64,000 nucleotides of DNA from Hominenteromicrobium sp900549945 (GCA_902472305.1 CABRNK010000007.1:1-64000); one strand, 5' to 3'. Shown: positions 40,369 through 49,980, numbered from the stretch's first letter. A program made the numbers and translations. The notes: generated from the sequence alone by a model not told the origin.

Positions 40369-42432
40369 TTATTTTTCCGCCTGCTTTTCGAGCACCAGAA
40401 CGCCGTAGGGCTCGACCGTCTCGTTTTCCGCGAGCGTGCGGCCGGTCAAAAGGTCGCGGTACGCGGCGCCGCGCAGCGCGATTTCCTGCGGCTCTGCCAG
40501 ATAGTTCAGCAGGAACACAAAGCGCCTGCCCGCCGCACTCTCGCGCACGGCAAGCTCCACGCCCTCGGGCAGCTCGAGGCCTGCCTCGGGGCAGCCGATA
40601 CCGAACAGCGTCAGGAAGCGGCGCACGGCCGCCTCCGAAAACACTGCGCCGAACGCATACGCCGTGCCGCTGCCGAACGGATGCGCCGTCAGGCCGGGTT
40701 TTCCGCCGTAGTAGTTGCCCTGATACGTGCCGAGCACCGCGCAGTCCGCCGCCTCAGGGTGCAGGACGTCGTTGAAATCCGGCGCGGGCACCGCTTCGTT
40801 TTCCCAGAGGATCGTTTCGGGCGCGTCCGCCGGGCCAAGGAATGTGAACTCCTCCACCGTGCAGCCCGTGAGCCTTGCGAGCGGGCCGGGCATCGGCGCC
40901 ATCGGGCACTTGCCGTAGATGTCCTTGTAGCCCCCACGGCAGCCGATCACGAGCCGGCCGCCCGCCTGCACGTACGATTCGAGCTGCGCCGTGCGCGCCT
41001 CGGTGATGATCGTCGGGTGCGGGTAGAACGCCGCCGCGTAATCGCCGAGCGGCGCCGAGGTGCCCGCGTCGTCGATGTTGACGAAATCGAACGGGACGTG
41101 CGCGCGCTGCAGGGCCTTGAAGATTGCATCCATACTCTTCCCGCGCAGCGGGCCGTGCCATTTGTCCTCGATGCCGTCCCACTCGTTGTCGTAGTCGCAG
41201 AGCACGGCGACCTTCGCCGTGTATTTCGCGCCGGCCGCGCACTGGATCTTTTCGAGGTCCGCGTGCGTGCGCCGCAGCTCCGTGAGGCGGCGGTTGTCGC
41301 GGTTGTCGTAGTTCAAAAGGCCGTGCCAGTACATCTCCGTGCCGAACGCACAGGTGCGCCAGCGGAAGTAGCTGACGAAATCCGCGCCGTGCGCGACGGA
41401 CTGGAACGTCCACAGCCGGAGCTGACCGGGCTTCGGCGCAGGCTGGATCATGCGCGTGTTCCAGCCGCCGGGGCCGGACTGCTGCTCCATGATGCCGAAG
41501 CGCGGCGAGATGCTGCGCGTCCGGATGAGGTTGTATGAGGTCTCGCGGTCGCGCAGCGATTCCGGCGCGAGCTTCGACGTATCGAGGCCGAACGCAAAGT
41601 TCGGGTAGCTGTCGTACGTCATAAAGTCGAGCTGCTCGCGCGTCAGGCGGTGGTTGTCGAGCACACCGAAAATGCCGTTCGTCGTGATGAACTGTTCCGG
41701 CCGCCTGTATTTTCTGAGGATCCCCGCCTGCAGGCCGATATAGCGGTTCGCTATTTCGGAGATGAACCGGCGCTCCTCGAGCATCAGGTGCGGGTTCGAG
41801 GAGTTCGCCAGCGTGTAGCGCGAGAGGTGGATCTCGTCCCAGCTCGTGTACGTCTGGTTCCAGAACACCGTGCCCATCGCGCGGTTCAGATTCTCGAGCG
41901 TGCCGTATTTTTCGCGCAGGTACGCGCGGAACGCCGCGTGGTCGCTTTCGGCGTGGTAGCTCGCCGTCTCGCAGTTCACCTCGTTGTCGATCTGCCAGCC
42001 GATGACCGCCGGGTGCGCGCTGTAGCGCGCGGCGATGTGCTCCGTCACGCGGCGGACGAATTCGAGGTAGACGGGCGACGTCATGTTGTGGTGCTTGCGC
42101 ATGCCGTGCCGCACCGGGTGGCCGTAAATGTCGCAGTTTAAAACCTCGGGGTATTTCTCCGTCATCCACGCGGGCGGCGTCGCCGTCGGCGTACAGAAAA
42201 TAACCCGCATGCCGCATTCGGCGGCGAGGTCGAGAAAGCCGTCCCAGAAGGTGTCGTCGAAGCGGCCCTCCTCCGGCTCAAAGAGATTCCACGAGAACTC
42301 GGCCACGCGAACGACGCCGATGCCGTTTTCCTGCATGCGGCGCAGGTCGCCGCGCCAGAGGCTCTTGTCCCAGTGCTCGGGGTAATAGCACACGCCGAGC
42401 TCGATTTTCGTGCCGTCCAAAAGATTCCCCAT
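40369..42432 (-). CDS. GH42 beta-galactosidase
   Basis: A 687-residue glycoside hydrolase family 42 enzyme. It opens with ELGVCYYPEHWDKSLWRGDLR. The acid/base Glu is in WQIDNEVNC near residue 148 and the nucleophile Glu in GIMEQQSGPGGWN near 310. The trimer domain (residues about 390-600) and a C-terminal beta domain follow. No signal peptide, so it acts on imported galactosides. GGGGAGGAAAGT precedes the ATG. Confidence 0.95.
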   Translation of the reverse strand: MGNLLDGTKIELGVCYYPEHWDKSLWRGDLRRMQENGIGVVRVAEFSWNLFEPEEGRFDDTFWDGFLDLAAECGMRVIFCTPTATPPAWMTEKYPEVLNCDIYGHPVRHGMRKHHNMTSPVYLEFVRRVTEHIAARYSAHPAVIGWQIDNEVNCETASYHAESDHAAFRAYLREKYGTLENLNRAMGTVFWNQTYTSWDEIHLSRYTLANSSNPHLMLEERRFISEIANRYIGLQAGILRKYRRPEQFITTNGIFGVLDNHRLTREQLDFMTYDSYPNFAFGLDTSKLAPESLRDRETSYNLIRTRSISPRFGIMEQQSGPGGWNTRMIQPAPKPGQLRLWTFQSVAHGADFVSYFRWRTCAFGTEMYWHGLLNYDNRDNRRLTELRRTHADLEKIQCAAGAKYTAKVAVLCDYDNEWDGIEDKWHGPLRGKSMDAIFKALQRAHVPFDFVNIDDAGTSAPLGDYAAAFYPHPTIITEARTAQLESYVQAGGRLVIGCRGGYKDIYGKCPMAPMPGPLARLTGCTVEEFTFLGPADAPETILWENEAVPAPDFNDVLHPEAADCAVLGTYQGNYYGGKPGLTAHPFGSGTAYAFGAVFSEAAVRRFLTLFGIGCPEAGLELPEGVELAVRESAAGRRFVFLLNYLAEPQEIALRGAAYRDLLTGRTLAENETVEPYGVLVLEKQAEK

Positions 42433-42451
42433 ACTTTCCTCCCCAAAGCGT

Positions 42452-43321
42452 TCAGCGCTGTGTGCCGATGAAGAACAGCGCCACCGTGCCCGGGCCGGAG
42501 TGCGCGCCGATGACCGGGCCGACGTAATTGATGCGGATGTCCTGCACGCCGAATTTCTGGCGCACCTGCTCCGCGACGTACTGCGCATCCTCCAGACAAT
42601 CGCCGTGGCTGATAAACACCGTCTGCTCCTGCGGCTGGATCGCCGTCTCCGCCATCTTCTGCACAAGCGCGTCGAGCGACTGCCGGCGGCCGCGCACCTT
42701 GCTGACCGGGATCAGGTGGCCCTCATCGTCCACATGCAGCACGGGCTTGATGCCGAGCATCGTGCCGACGAGCGCCGCCGTCGTGGAGACGCGGCCGCCG
42801 CGCTTTAAGTGGTTGAGGTCGCCCACCGTGAACCAGTGGCAGAGCTTCAGCGTGTTTTCGCCGAGCCATTTGTAGAGGCTTTCGATGTCTGTGCCGGCGC
42901 GCTTCATCATCGCGGCGTGGTAGACGAGCAGGCCCTCGCCCATCGAGGCGCAGAGCGAATCGAACACGTAGATTTTGCGCGCGGGGTACTTCTCCCTGAG
43001 CTCGTCGCGCGCGATGCAGGCGCTCTGCAGCGTGCCTGAAAGGCCGCTCGAAAAGCCGATGTACAGCACGTCTTCGCCGCCTTTCAGAATCGGCTCGAAC
43101 ACGGCGGTAAATTCCTCCGCGTTGACCTGCGAGGTCGTGGACATTTTGCCGTCGCGCAGCTTTGCGTAAAAGGTTTTGGTCGGCATTTCCGACTGGTCGG
43201 GCTTATCCCGGTAAGTTTTTCCGTCGATCGTAAAGCGAAGCGAGATCACGGTCAGCTCCAGCTCGCCGATCATTTTCTGCGTCAGATCCGTCGTGGAGTC
43301 CGTAACGATTCTGTATCCCAT
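42452..43321 (-). CDS. DegV-family fatty-acid-binding protein
   Basis: A 289-residue protein that begins with YRIVTDSTTDLTQKM and has FYAKLRDGKMSTTSQVN, YIGFSSGLSGTLQSA, FDSLCASMGEGLLVY and a C-terminal VGPVIGAHSGPGTVALFF. DegV/FakB proteins bind fatty acids and can present them to the kinase FakA. Lipid binding is inferred from the family. Confidence 0.92.
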   Translation of the reverse strand: MGYRIVTDSTTDLTQKMIGELELTVISLRFTIDGKTYRDKPDQSEMPTKTFYAKLRDGKMSTTSQVNAEEFTAVFEPILKGGEDVLYIGFSSGLSGTLQSACIARDELREKYPARKIYVFDSLCASMGEGLLVYHAAMMKRAGTDIESLYKWLGENTLKLCHWFTVGDLNHLKRGGRVSTTAALVGTMLGIKPVLHVDDEGHLIPVSKVRGRRQSLDALVQKMAETAIQPQEQTVFISHGDCLEDAQYVAEQVRQKFGVQDIRINYVGPVIGAHSGPGTVALFFIGTQR

Positions 43322-43378
43322 TTCGTTTCATCCTTTCTGTGCTCCCCGTCTCTATGTAAAGAAAGCTGTTTTTTATTT

Positions 43379-43407
43379 AGTATACAGCACAGAGCCGGTT
43401 TTGTCCA
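43379..43407 (-). promoter_or_regulatory. Promoter of the degV gene
   Basis: Leftward TGGACA (43402-43407), 17-base spacer, TATACT (43379-43384). Confidence 0.75.
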
Positions 43408-43424
43408 CCTTGATTTTGTGTAAA

Positions 43425-43847
43425 TTACCCCTTTCGATTGCGGCGGAAATCGAGGTAATCCTGTAAGATGATCGTCGCCGCGACGGCGTCCACCGCGGCC
43501 TTGCGCTTTTTGCCGCGCGTGTTCGTCTCGTTCAGGAAATTGTGCGCCGTAACCGTTGTGCCGCGCTCGTCGGAAAAATCGACGGGCAGGCCGCACAGCG
43601 CGTGCAGCTCTGCGCCGAAGGCGCGGGCGTTCTGCGCGCTCTCCCCCTCGCTGCCGTCCATGTTGCGCGGCAGGCCGACGACGATCTGCTCCGCGCCGCG
43701 CGCTTTGGCGATCGCCGCAACGCGCTCGAGAAGCCGCGCGCGGCCGTGCTCATAAACGACCTCCACCGGGCTCGCGAGCATTTCGCTTTTGTCGCACACG
43801 GCGACGCCGGTGCGCGCCTTGCCGAGATCCACGCCGAGAATAATCAT
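43425..43847 (-). CDS. ruvX: Holliday junction resolvase-like protein RuvX/YqgF
   Basis: A 140-residue RNase H-fold protein with GVDLGKARTGVAVCD at residues 5-19, VVGLPRNMDGSEGESA near 70, DFSDERGTTVTA near 100, and DAVAATIILQDYL near the end. The acidic active-site residues are present. YqgF proteins act in rRNA processing or junction cleavage. GAAGGGAGAGACAAAGC precedes the ATG. Confidence 0.93.
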   Translation of the reverse strand: MIILGVDLGKARTGVAVCDKSEMLASPVEVVYEHGRARLLERVAAIAKARGAEQIVVGLPRNMDGSEGESAQNARAFGAELHALCGLPVDFSDERGTTVTAHNFLNETNTRGKKRKAAVDAVAATIILQDYLDFRRNRKG

Positions 43848-43907
43848 GCTTTGTCTCTCCCTTCCGTTTCGCGGGCAGGCGGCCCCGCCGGGCACATCCC
43901 GCAAAAA

Positions 43908-43937
43908 ACGGCCGCCGCAGGGCAGCCGTTTTCATCA
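43908..43937 (-). terminator. Terminator after the phosphatase gene
   Basis: AAAACGGC...GCCGTTTT stem followed leftward by a T run. This stretch lies outside both flanking genes. Confidence 0.65.
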
Positions 43938-43941
43938 TTTC

Positions 43942-44604
43942 TTATTTTTTCAGGTCGTACTGGTGCGGGTCGCCGAGAAGCTCCGGCGGCAGGTGGCTCA
44001 GGTCGTTCATCCGCACGACCCGCACGCCCGACGCAGAAACCTCAAATTCCGACACCGACGTGTTGCCGGAGAGCACCACCTGCGGCAGCGCGCCGACCGT
44101 GCCGTACAGCAGCGCGCAGGCCATGCTGCGCAGCAGGCAGCCGTGCGACGCGACGAGGACGGTCTTGCCCGCGCTTTCCGCGAGAATCGTGCGCAGCGCA
44201 GACGACGCGCGTTCGAACACCTGCCGCATCGATTCACCGCCCGGGAACACGCAGTCCTGCGGCGTCTCGTTCCAATGCCGCGACAAAACGGGGTACAGCG
44301 CCGGCAGGTCGCCGAGCGGCTTTGCTTCCAACTCGCCGACGTCGATCTCCATCAGGTCGTCGAGCGGCGTAATCGGCAGATTGTGGTACACGTTGATCGC
44401 CTCCGCGGTCTTTGCGGCGCGCTGCAGCGGGCTGGAATAGATCGCATCGAGGTGTATGTTCCGAAAGCGCAGGCTCAAAAGCGCGAGCTGCTGCTCCCCG
44501 ACGGGGCTGACGTCGTATTCGTGCTGCCCCTGAAAAATATTCTGGAGATTGCCCATGCTCTGGCAGTGACGCACCAGGTACAGGCGGGTTATCGCATTTT
44601 CCAT
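43942..44604 (-). CDS. Histidine phosphatase (phosphoglycerate mutase-like)
   Basis: A 220-residue phosphatase. The catalytic His is in LYLVRHCQSMGN at residues 8-19, with SSPLQRAAKTAEAI near 55, the acid Glu in FPGGESMRQVF near 130, and the second His in VLVASHGCLLRSM near 155. The substrate is unknown. It follows pyrD by 82 bases and is perhaps in the same transcript. GGAGGCGCTTTG precedes the ATG. Confidence 0.88.
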   Translation of the reverse strand: MENAITRLYLVRHCQSMGNLQNIFQGQHEYDVSPVGEQQLALLSLRFRNIHLDAIYSSPLQRAAKTAEAINVYHNLPITPLDDLMEIDVGELEAKPLGDLPALYPVLSRHWNETPQDCVFPGGESMRQVFERASSALRTILAESAGKTVLVASHGCLLRSMACALLYGTVGALPQVVLSGNTSVSEFEVSASGVRVVRMNDLSHLPPELLGDPHQYDLKK

Positions 44605-44686
44605 CAAAGCGCCTCCAACTCTCTCCGGCATCGTGCGCACCGATGCACGCCGTTCGCGCGCATCCGGCCGCGCCGCCGGGCTTCAA

Positions 44687-45598
44687 TCACCACGCCTGCA
44701 CGGCGCCGGTCAGCTCGGAAACGGACTGCACGCCGTTTTCGTCCATAAACTTCGAGAGGCCCTCCGCGATCTTCACCGGCGCGTACGGGTCCGTGAACAG
44801 CACGGTGCCGATCTGCAGCGCCGTCGCGCCGGCGAGCAGCATCTCGACCGCGTCCTGCCACGTGCTGATGCCGCCGAGGCCGACGATCGGGATCTTCACC
44901 TTCTGGTACGTCTGCCACACCATGCGCACGGCGATCGGCAGCAGCGCCGGGCCGGAGAAGCCGCCCGTGTTGTTGTGGATGATCGGCCGCCGCGTGCGGA
45001 TGTCGATGCGCATGCCGGTCAGCGTGTTGATCATCGAGACCGCGTCCGCGCCCTCGCTTTCGGCGGCGAGCGCCATCTCGGAAATGTCGGTCACGTTCGG
45101 CGAGAGCTTGACCATCAGCGGCTTTTTGCAGTGCGCGCGCACGGCCTTCGTGATGCCGGAAACGCCCGCGCAGGTCGTGCCGAACTGCACGCCGCCCTGC
45201 TTCACGTTCGGGCAGGAGATGTTGAGCTCGATCATGTCGACGTCGGTGTCATTGAGCTTTTCAGCCATCGCGCAGTAATCCTCCGGCGTGTTGCCGGCGA
45301 TGTTCGCGATGATCCGCGTGCCCTGCCCGCGAAGCCACGGCAGATCCTCGCGGATGAAATGATCGACGCCGGGGTTCTGCAAACCGACGGCATTCAGCAT
45401 GCCGCCGGGCGCCTCCGCGATGCGCGGCGCCGGGTTGCCCGGGCGCGCTTTGAGCGTGATGCCCTTCGACGAGACGCCGCCGAGCGCCGAAAGCGGGTAA
45501 AACTCCGCGTACTCCCGGCCGAAGCCGAACGTGCCGGAGGCCGCGATCAGCGGATTGCTGAATTCCACGCCCGCCACGTTTACATGCAGATCAGCCAT
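44687..45598 (-). CDS. pyrD: Dihydroorotate dehydrogenase, catalytic subunit (class 1B)
   Basis: It oxidises dihydroorotate to orotate, passing electrons through PyrK to NAD+. The 303-residue FMN protein has NPLIAASGTFGFG near residue 15, the catalytic Cys in ELNISCPNVKQGG near 135, and VGLGGISTWQDAVEMLLAGA near 240. Its start overlaps the pyrK stop by one base (TGATG). Confidence 0.95.
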   Translation of the reverse strand: MADLHVNVAGVEFSNPLIAASGTFGFGREYAEFYPLSALGGVSSKGITLKARPGNPAPRIAEAPGGMLNAVGLQNPGVDHFIREDLPWLRGQGTRIIANIAGNTPEDYCAMAEKLNDTDVDMIELNISCPNVKQGGVQFGTTCAGVSGITKAVRAHCKKPLMVKLSPNVTDISEMALAAESEGADAVSMINTLTGMRIDIRTRRPIIHNNTGGFSGPALLPIAVRMVWQTYQKVKIPIVGLGGISTWQDAVEMLLAGATALQIGTVLFTDPYAPVKIAEGLSKFMDENGVQSVSELTGAVQAW

Positions 45599-46356
45599 CA
45601 GAGCACCACCCTTTCCGCCGCAAAGACCGGGCCGTCCTTGCAGACATGGCCCATGTAGATTTCACCGTTTTCACCGTACAGCTCCACCGCGCAGCCGAGG
45701 CAGGCGCCGATGCCGCACGCCATGCGCTCCTCGAGCGAGATCTCGCAGCGGATGCCGTTTTCCTTCGCATAAGCCGCGACCGCGCGCAGCATGACCATCG
45801 GCCCGCAGGCGCAGATTATATCGGGCTGCACATCGCGGATCAGATCGGTCACAAGGCCGTGATGGCCGAGGCTGCCGTCGTCGGTCGCGACGCGCACCGC
45901 GCACCCGGCGGCCTTGAAATCCTCCGTGAGGATCGCGTAGTCCGCGCTGCGGAAGCCGACCGCGACCACGGCGTTTTCACCGTAATGCTTCGCCGCGCCG
46001 AGCAGCGGGGGCACGCCGATGCCGCCGCCGACAAACAGCGCCTTTTTGCCCGGCTCTATGGAAAAGCCGTTCCCGAGCGGGGCCAGAATGTCGAGCGAAT
46101 CGCCGGCCTTGAATTTTGCGAGGTCGGCCGTGCCCGCGCCGCGGATCTGGAACACAAAGCGCAGCGTGCCGTTTTCGCGGTCGATGTCGCAGATCGAGAT
46201 CGGGCGGCGCAGCGTGCGGCCCGGCACGTAGATGTGCGCGAACTGGCCGGGCCTTGCCGCAGCGGCAAGTTCCGGCGCACGCACCGTAAAGTCGTAGGTA
46301 TCGGCTGCGATCTCGGCGGTGCGCACGAGCTCGCAGAGCTTGACGTCGTATTTCAT
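45598..46356 (-). CDS. pyrK: Dihydroorotate dehydrogenase electron-transfer subunit
   Basis: A 252-residue FAD and 2Fe-2S protein. FAD site: GRTLRRPISICDI near residue 48. NAD site: ALFVGGGIGVPPLLGAAKH near 107. The Fe-S cysteines are in CGIGACLGC and HVCKDGP near the C terminus. It works with PyrD. ATG 46356 follows GGGAGTGGTGGAA. Confidence 0.95.
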   Translation of the reverse strand: MKYDVKLCELVRTAEIAADTYDFTVRAPELAAAARPGQFAHIYVPGRTLRRPISICDIDRENGTLRFVFQIRGAGTADLAKFKAGDSLDILAPLGNGFSIEPGKKALFVGGGIGVPPLLGAAKHYGENAVVAVGFRSADYAILTEDFKAAGCAVRVATDDGSLGHHGLVTDLIRDVQPDIICACGPMVMLRAVAAYAKENGIRCEISLEERMACGIGACLGCAVELYGENGEIYMGHVCKDGPVFAAERVVL

Positions 46357-46377
46357 TTCCACCACTCCCTGTCGGTT

Positions 46378-47310
46378 TTACGCGCGGATCTCGCCGATGC
46401 GGGCGCGGATCGCGTCGCGCATGCGGATCGCCTCGCGGCGCGCGGCCTGCGCGTAGTCGCGCTCATCGCACTTTTCCTTCTGCCACGCGCATAGGATGCC
46501 GCGCGAGGAATTGATGATCGCGCCGAGGCCGTTCTTGTCAAACGCCGGAGCCACATCGTCCGCGCCGCCGCCCTGCGCGCCGTAGCCCGGCACGAGGAAG
46601 AACGTGTGCGGCGCCTTTTCGCGCATCTCGCCGAGCTGCGCCGGGTACGTTGCGCCGACGACCGCGCCGACGCCGGAATAGCCGTACTTGCCCATGACGG
46701 ACTCGCCCCACTGCTCGCAGAACGCGCCCATCGCCTCGTAGACGGTCTTGCCGCTTTCGAGCTTCTGATCCTGCAATTCGCCGGAGGAGGGGTTCGAGGT
46801 CTTGACGAGCACGAAAATGCCCTTGTCCTTTTCGCCGCAGACGCCGAGCAGCGGCTGGATGCCGTCGGTGCCGAGGTAGCCGTTCACGGTCAGCGCGTCG
46901 GCGCCGAACGCGTCGAGCTTTTCGCCGAACACGTCCGTCGTGCCGAGGTGCGCCGTCGCATACGCCTCCATCGTCGTGCCGATGTCGTTGCGCTTGCCGT
47001 CCGTGATGACGAACATGCCCTTTTCGCGGGCATAGGCAACCGTTTCCGCGAGCGCCTTCACGCCCTGCCAGCCGTACATCTCATAGTACGCGGCCTGCGG
47101 CTTTACGGCCGGGACGATGTCGCACAGCGCGTCGATGAGGCCCTTGTTGTAGGCGAGAAGCGCCACCGCCGCGCCCTCGAGCGTCTTGCCGTGTTCGGCG
47201 ACGGCCGCGTCGAGGATATACGGCGGGATATACGAGAGCTTCGGGTCGAGCCCCGCGACGGTCGGATTCTGGGTTTCAACGATCTTTTCGATCATGCGGT
47301 CAAAAGACAT
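46378..47310 (-). CDS. pyrF: Orotidine-5'-phosphate decarboxylase (type 2)
   Basis: It makes UMP from OMP. The 310-residue length and TVAGLDPKLSYIP, FVITDGKRNDIGTT (catalytic Lys and Asp) and VPGYGAQGG mark the longer type 2 family. It lies between pyrC and pyrK in the operon. Confidence 0.95.
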   Translation of the reverse strand: MSFDRMIEKIVETQNPTVAGLDPKLSYIPPYILDAAVAEHGKTLEGAAVALLAYNKGLIDALCDIVPAVKPQAAYYEMYGWQGVKALAETVAYAREKGMFVITDGKRNDIGTTMEAYATAHLGTTDVFGEKLDAFGADALTVNGYLGTDGIQPLLGVCGEKDKGIFVLVKTSNPSSGELQDQKLESGKTVYEAMGAFCEQWGESVMGKYGYSGVGAVVGATYPAQLGEMREKAPHTFFLVPGYGAQGGGADDVAPAFDKNGLGAIINSSRGILCAWQKEKCDERDYAQAARREAIRMRDAIRARIGEIRA

Positions 47311-47349
47311 GGTGATGTTCCTCTCTGTATGATTTTATAACGAGCGGTT

Positions 47350-48636
47350 TCACAGCTCGGAGTAGACGATTCTGCCGCCGCAGACGGTCGCCTTGACCTT
47401 TGCGTGCAGCGTCATGCCCTTAAACGGGGTGTTGCGGCTCTTGCCGTGGAGCCTGTCCGGGTCGACGGTCCACACGGCGTTTTCGTCGATCAGCGCGATA
47501 TCGGCCGGGGCGCCCGCTTCGATCACGCCGGCCTCGATGCCGAGGATCTGCGCCGGACGCACGCTCATCTTCTCGACAAGCTCTCCAAGCGTCAGGACGC
47601 CGGTTTTGACAAGCGCCGTATAAGCCGCCGCAAACGACGTCTCCATGCCGATCGAGCCGTTCGGCGCTTTCAGGAAGTCGGCCTTTTCCTCCGGCGTGTG
47701 CGGCGCATGGTCGGTCGCGATCGCGTCGATCGTGCCGTCGCGCAGCGCCTCGATCATCGCGAGGCGGTCCTTCTCCGTGCGAAGCGGCGGGTTCATGCGG
47801 TAGTCGGCGTCCTTCTTGAGCAGTTCGCGGTCGGTCAAAAGCAGGTAGTGCGGCGCGGTTTCCGCCGTCACCTGCACGCCGCGCGCCTTCGCGTCGCGGA
47901 TCAGCGCGGCCGAGGTCGCGGTGCTCACGTGGCAGATGTGCACCGGAACGCCGTACACCGCCGCCACGGCGATTTCGCGGGCCGTACCACAGTCCTCCGC
48001 CGCCGCGGGCACGCCGGGCAGGCCGAGCTGCGCGGAAATCTCACCCTCGTTCAGATACCATTTCTTCGCGAGGTACAGATCCTCGCAGTGCGCGGCGACG
48101 AGCATGCCGAGCGCCGGCGCCTTCTGCATCGCTTCGGCAAGGCAGGCTGTATCGACCACCGGGCGGCCGTCGTCGCTGAGCGCCGCGGCCCCGGCCTCTC
48201 GGAGCGCCGCGAGGTCGTTCAGCGTCTCGCCGGCGATGCCTTTCGTAATCGCCGCCGCCACATAGACGTGCGCATCGGCGTCCTTCGCCTTATCGAGGAT
48301 ATAGCGCACGGTTTCCGGCGTATCGGCGGCGGGCTTCGTATTCGGCATGCACAGCAGGCTCGTCACGCCGCCGGCCGCCGCCGCGCGGCAGCCCGTCAGC
48401 ACGTCCTCCTTGTCGGTGAAGCCGGGGTCGCGCAGGTGCACGTGCAGGTCGACGAGGCCGGGCACCGCCGTGAGGCCCGCGGCCTCGATCACCTCGGCGT
48501 CCGCGTCCGTGAGGTTCTCCGAAACGGCGCTGATGCGCCCGCCGGCGATCAGGATATTGCCGGTGAAATCCTCCCCGCGCGCCGGGTTGACGATCCGCGC
48601 GCCGCGGATCAAGATCTTCTTTGCGTTCTCTTCCAT
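47350..48636 (-). CDS. pyrC: Dihydroorotase
   Basis: A 428-residue zinc amidohydrolase of the PyrC type found in Firmicutes. The metal site starts with GLVDLHVHLRDPGFTDKEDV, and PVHICHVSTATSA and ATDHAPHTPEEK supply further ligands. It makes dihydroorotate from carbamoyl aspartate. It lies six bases after the ydcF-like gene. Confidence 0.95.
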   Translation of the reverse strand: MEENAKKILIRGARIVNPARGEDFTGNILIAGGRISAVSENLTDADAEVIEAAGLTAVPGLVDLHVHLRDPGFTDKEDVLTGCRAAAAGGVTSLLCMPNTKPAADTPETVRYILDKAKDADAHVYVAAAITKGIAGETLNDLAALREAGAAALSDDGRPVVDTACLAEAMQKAPALGMLVAAHCEDLYLAKKWYLNEGEISAQLGLPGVPAAAEDCGTAREIAVAAVYGVPVHICHVSTATSAALIRDAKARGVQVTAETAPHYLLLTDRELLKKDADYRMNPPLRTEKDRLAMIEALRDGTIDAIATDHAPHTPEEKADFLKAPNGSIGMETSFAAAYTALVKTGVLTLGELVEKMSVRPAQILGIEAGVIEAGAPADIALIDENAVWTVDPDRLHGKSRNTPFKGMTLHAKVKATVCGGRIVYSEL

Positions 48637-48642
48637 ATCGAA

Positions 48643-49143
48643 TCATCCCTTTCTGTAAAAAAGCAGGAATTTCAGGGTGGCCAAAGCTTCGCGGCAGAGG
48701 TTTTTCGGCAAAGCGCGCGGATTGCTCTCCGCGTAAAGCGGGTACGGCGCAAGGCCGATATGGCGCGCCATCATGCACGCGCGGCGCATGTGGTAGCCCT
48801 GCGTTGCAATCGCCACCGCCGGGCCGCGCCCCGCCCGTTCAAGGATCGCCTTTGAGAAGCGCAGGTTTTCGAGCGTCGTGCGCGAGCGCGTCTCCGCCGT
48901 GATGCGCTCGGGCGCGATGCCGAGCGCTTCGAGCGCCTGCTTCGCCGCATCGCCCTCAGCGCGCGGCTCGTCTCTGCCCTGCCCGCCGGTCGTGATGCAC
49001 ACCGCCTCCGGATGGGCGCGCAGATAATCGGCCGCCGCCTGCACGCGGTTTTGAAGCGTCGTGCTCAGCCGGTTCTCGAACACCTTCGCACCGAGGACCA
49101 GCACAACTGCGTTTTCCGGCGGTTTTGCAGCTTTCCGTTTCAT
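48643..49143 (-). CDS. YdcF/ElyC-like DUF218 protein
   Basis: A 166-residue DUF218 protein: VVLVLGAKV at residues 13-21, CITTGGQGRDEPRAEGDAA near 48, ERITAETRSRTTLENL near 75, and ATQGYHMRRACMMAR near 110. Relatives take part in envelope carbon flow or vancomycin resistance, but the chemistry is unclear. It seems to be the first gene of the pyr operon, right after the promoter at 49200. Confidence 0.85.
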   Translation of the reverse strand: MKRKAAKPPENAVVLVLGAKVFENRLSTTLQNRVQAAADYLRAHPEAVCITTGGQGRDEPRAEGDAAKQALEALGIAPERITAETRSRTTLENLRFSKAILERAGRGPAVAIATQGYHMRRACMMARHIGLAPYPLYAESNPRALPKNLCREALATLKFLLFYRKG

Positions 49144-49199
49144 GCGCCTCTCCCCTTTCAATCCGCAGCGCACGCGGCGCGCCGCAATATACCGATTTT

Positions 49200-49228
49200 A
49201 TTATAAAGAATTTCCCCGGAAACCGCAA
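49200..49228 (-). promoter_or_regulatory. Promoter of the ydcF-pyrCFKD operon
   Basis: Leftward TTGCGG (49223-49228), 17-base spacer, TATAAT (49200-49205). I see no PyrR-type attenuator between it and pyrC. Confidence 0.8.
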
Positions 49229-49247
49229 GGGCTCCGGGGAAAAAGTT

Positions 49248-49925
49248 TTATTGCAGCAGGCCGCGGAGGATCGCGCGCCCCTTTTCGTCGGTTTCGCGCG
49301 CTTCGCGGAACAGCGCGCGGTAGAAGCCCTCGGCTGCGGCCCGGCGTGCCTCGGCCAGCGCATCGCCGCGCGCCGTGTAGAGTTCTCCGTAGATCCGCTC
49401 AAGCTCGCGTTTGTACTCTCGAAAGAACGAAATCTGCCTGTCTCCGGTACCGTCGGAAACCGAGCCGTCCGGCGCACGCGTGTAAATTGGCTCCGCCCGC
49501 TCGCCCCGGAACACCAGCGTGCGCGCAATGCCGAGCGCTCCGACGGAATCCAGCTTATCCGCGTCGAACAGGATCTTTGCCTCGAGACTTACCGGCGGCG
49601 CATCGCTGCGGAAGCGGTGCGTGCGGATGCTGTCGCGCACATGCGCGGCGAACAGCTCGTCCTGCCCGATCCCGAGCAGGAAGCGGTACGCCTTTTCCGC
49701 GCCGACCTGCGCGTGGCAGACCGACGGGTCCTGCCGCTCCTCCGCGCGGCCGATGTCGTGCAGCAGGCAGGCCGCGATCACCACGTCGAGGTCCGCCGCC
49801 GGCTCCGTCTGCGCAATGTCCAGCGCCGCATACAGCACGCGGTACACGTGCTCCGCATCGTGCGCGCCGCCCTCCATCGCGTCCAGCATACAGTTTTCCA
49901 TCTGTTCGTACAATGCTCTTTCCAT
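49248..49925 (-). CDS. HD-domain phosphohydrolase
   Basis: A 225-residue HD protein. The metal ligands are in AHDAEHVYRVLYA near residue 22, the HD pair in CLLHDIGRAEERQ near 54, and a further Asp in FDADKLDSVGALG near 115. This is the YedJ/YpgQ-like pattern. The substrate is unknown, perhaps a nucleotide. GGGGAGGATGCAAA precedes the ATG. Confidence 0.88.
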   Translation of the reverse strand: MERALYEQMENCMLDAMEGGAHDAEHVYRVLYAALDIAQTEPAADLDVVIAACLLHDIGRAEERQDPSVCHAQVGAEKAYRFLLGIGQDELFAAHVRDSIRTHRFRSDAPPVSLEAKILFDADKLDSVGALGIARTLVFRGERAEPIYTRAPDGSVSDGTGDRQISFFREYKRELERIYGELYTARGDALAEARRAAAEGFYRALFREARETDEKGRAILRGLLQ

Positions 49926-49980
49926 TTTGCATCCTCCCCGCATAAAATCTGATTTTCCGGCTGAAACTGCCGTATACAAA

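Noticed and set aside
39781..41538. Long frame opposite the GNAT and GH42 genes
   Set aside because: It crosses two certain genes and has shadow composition.
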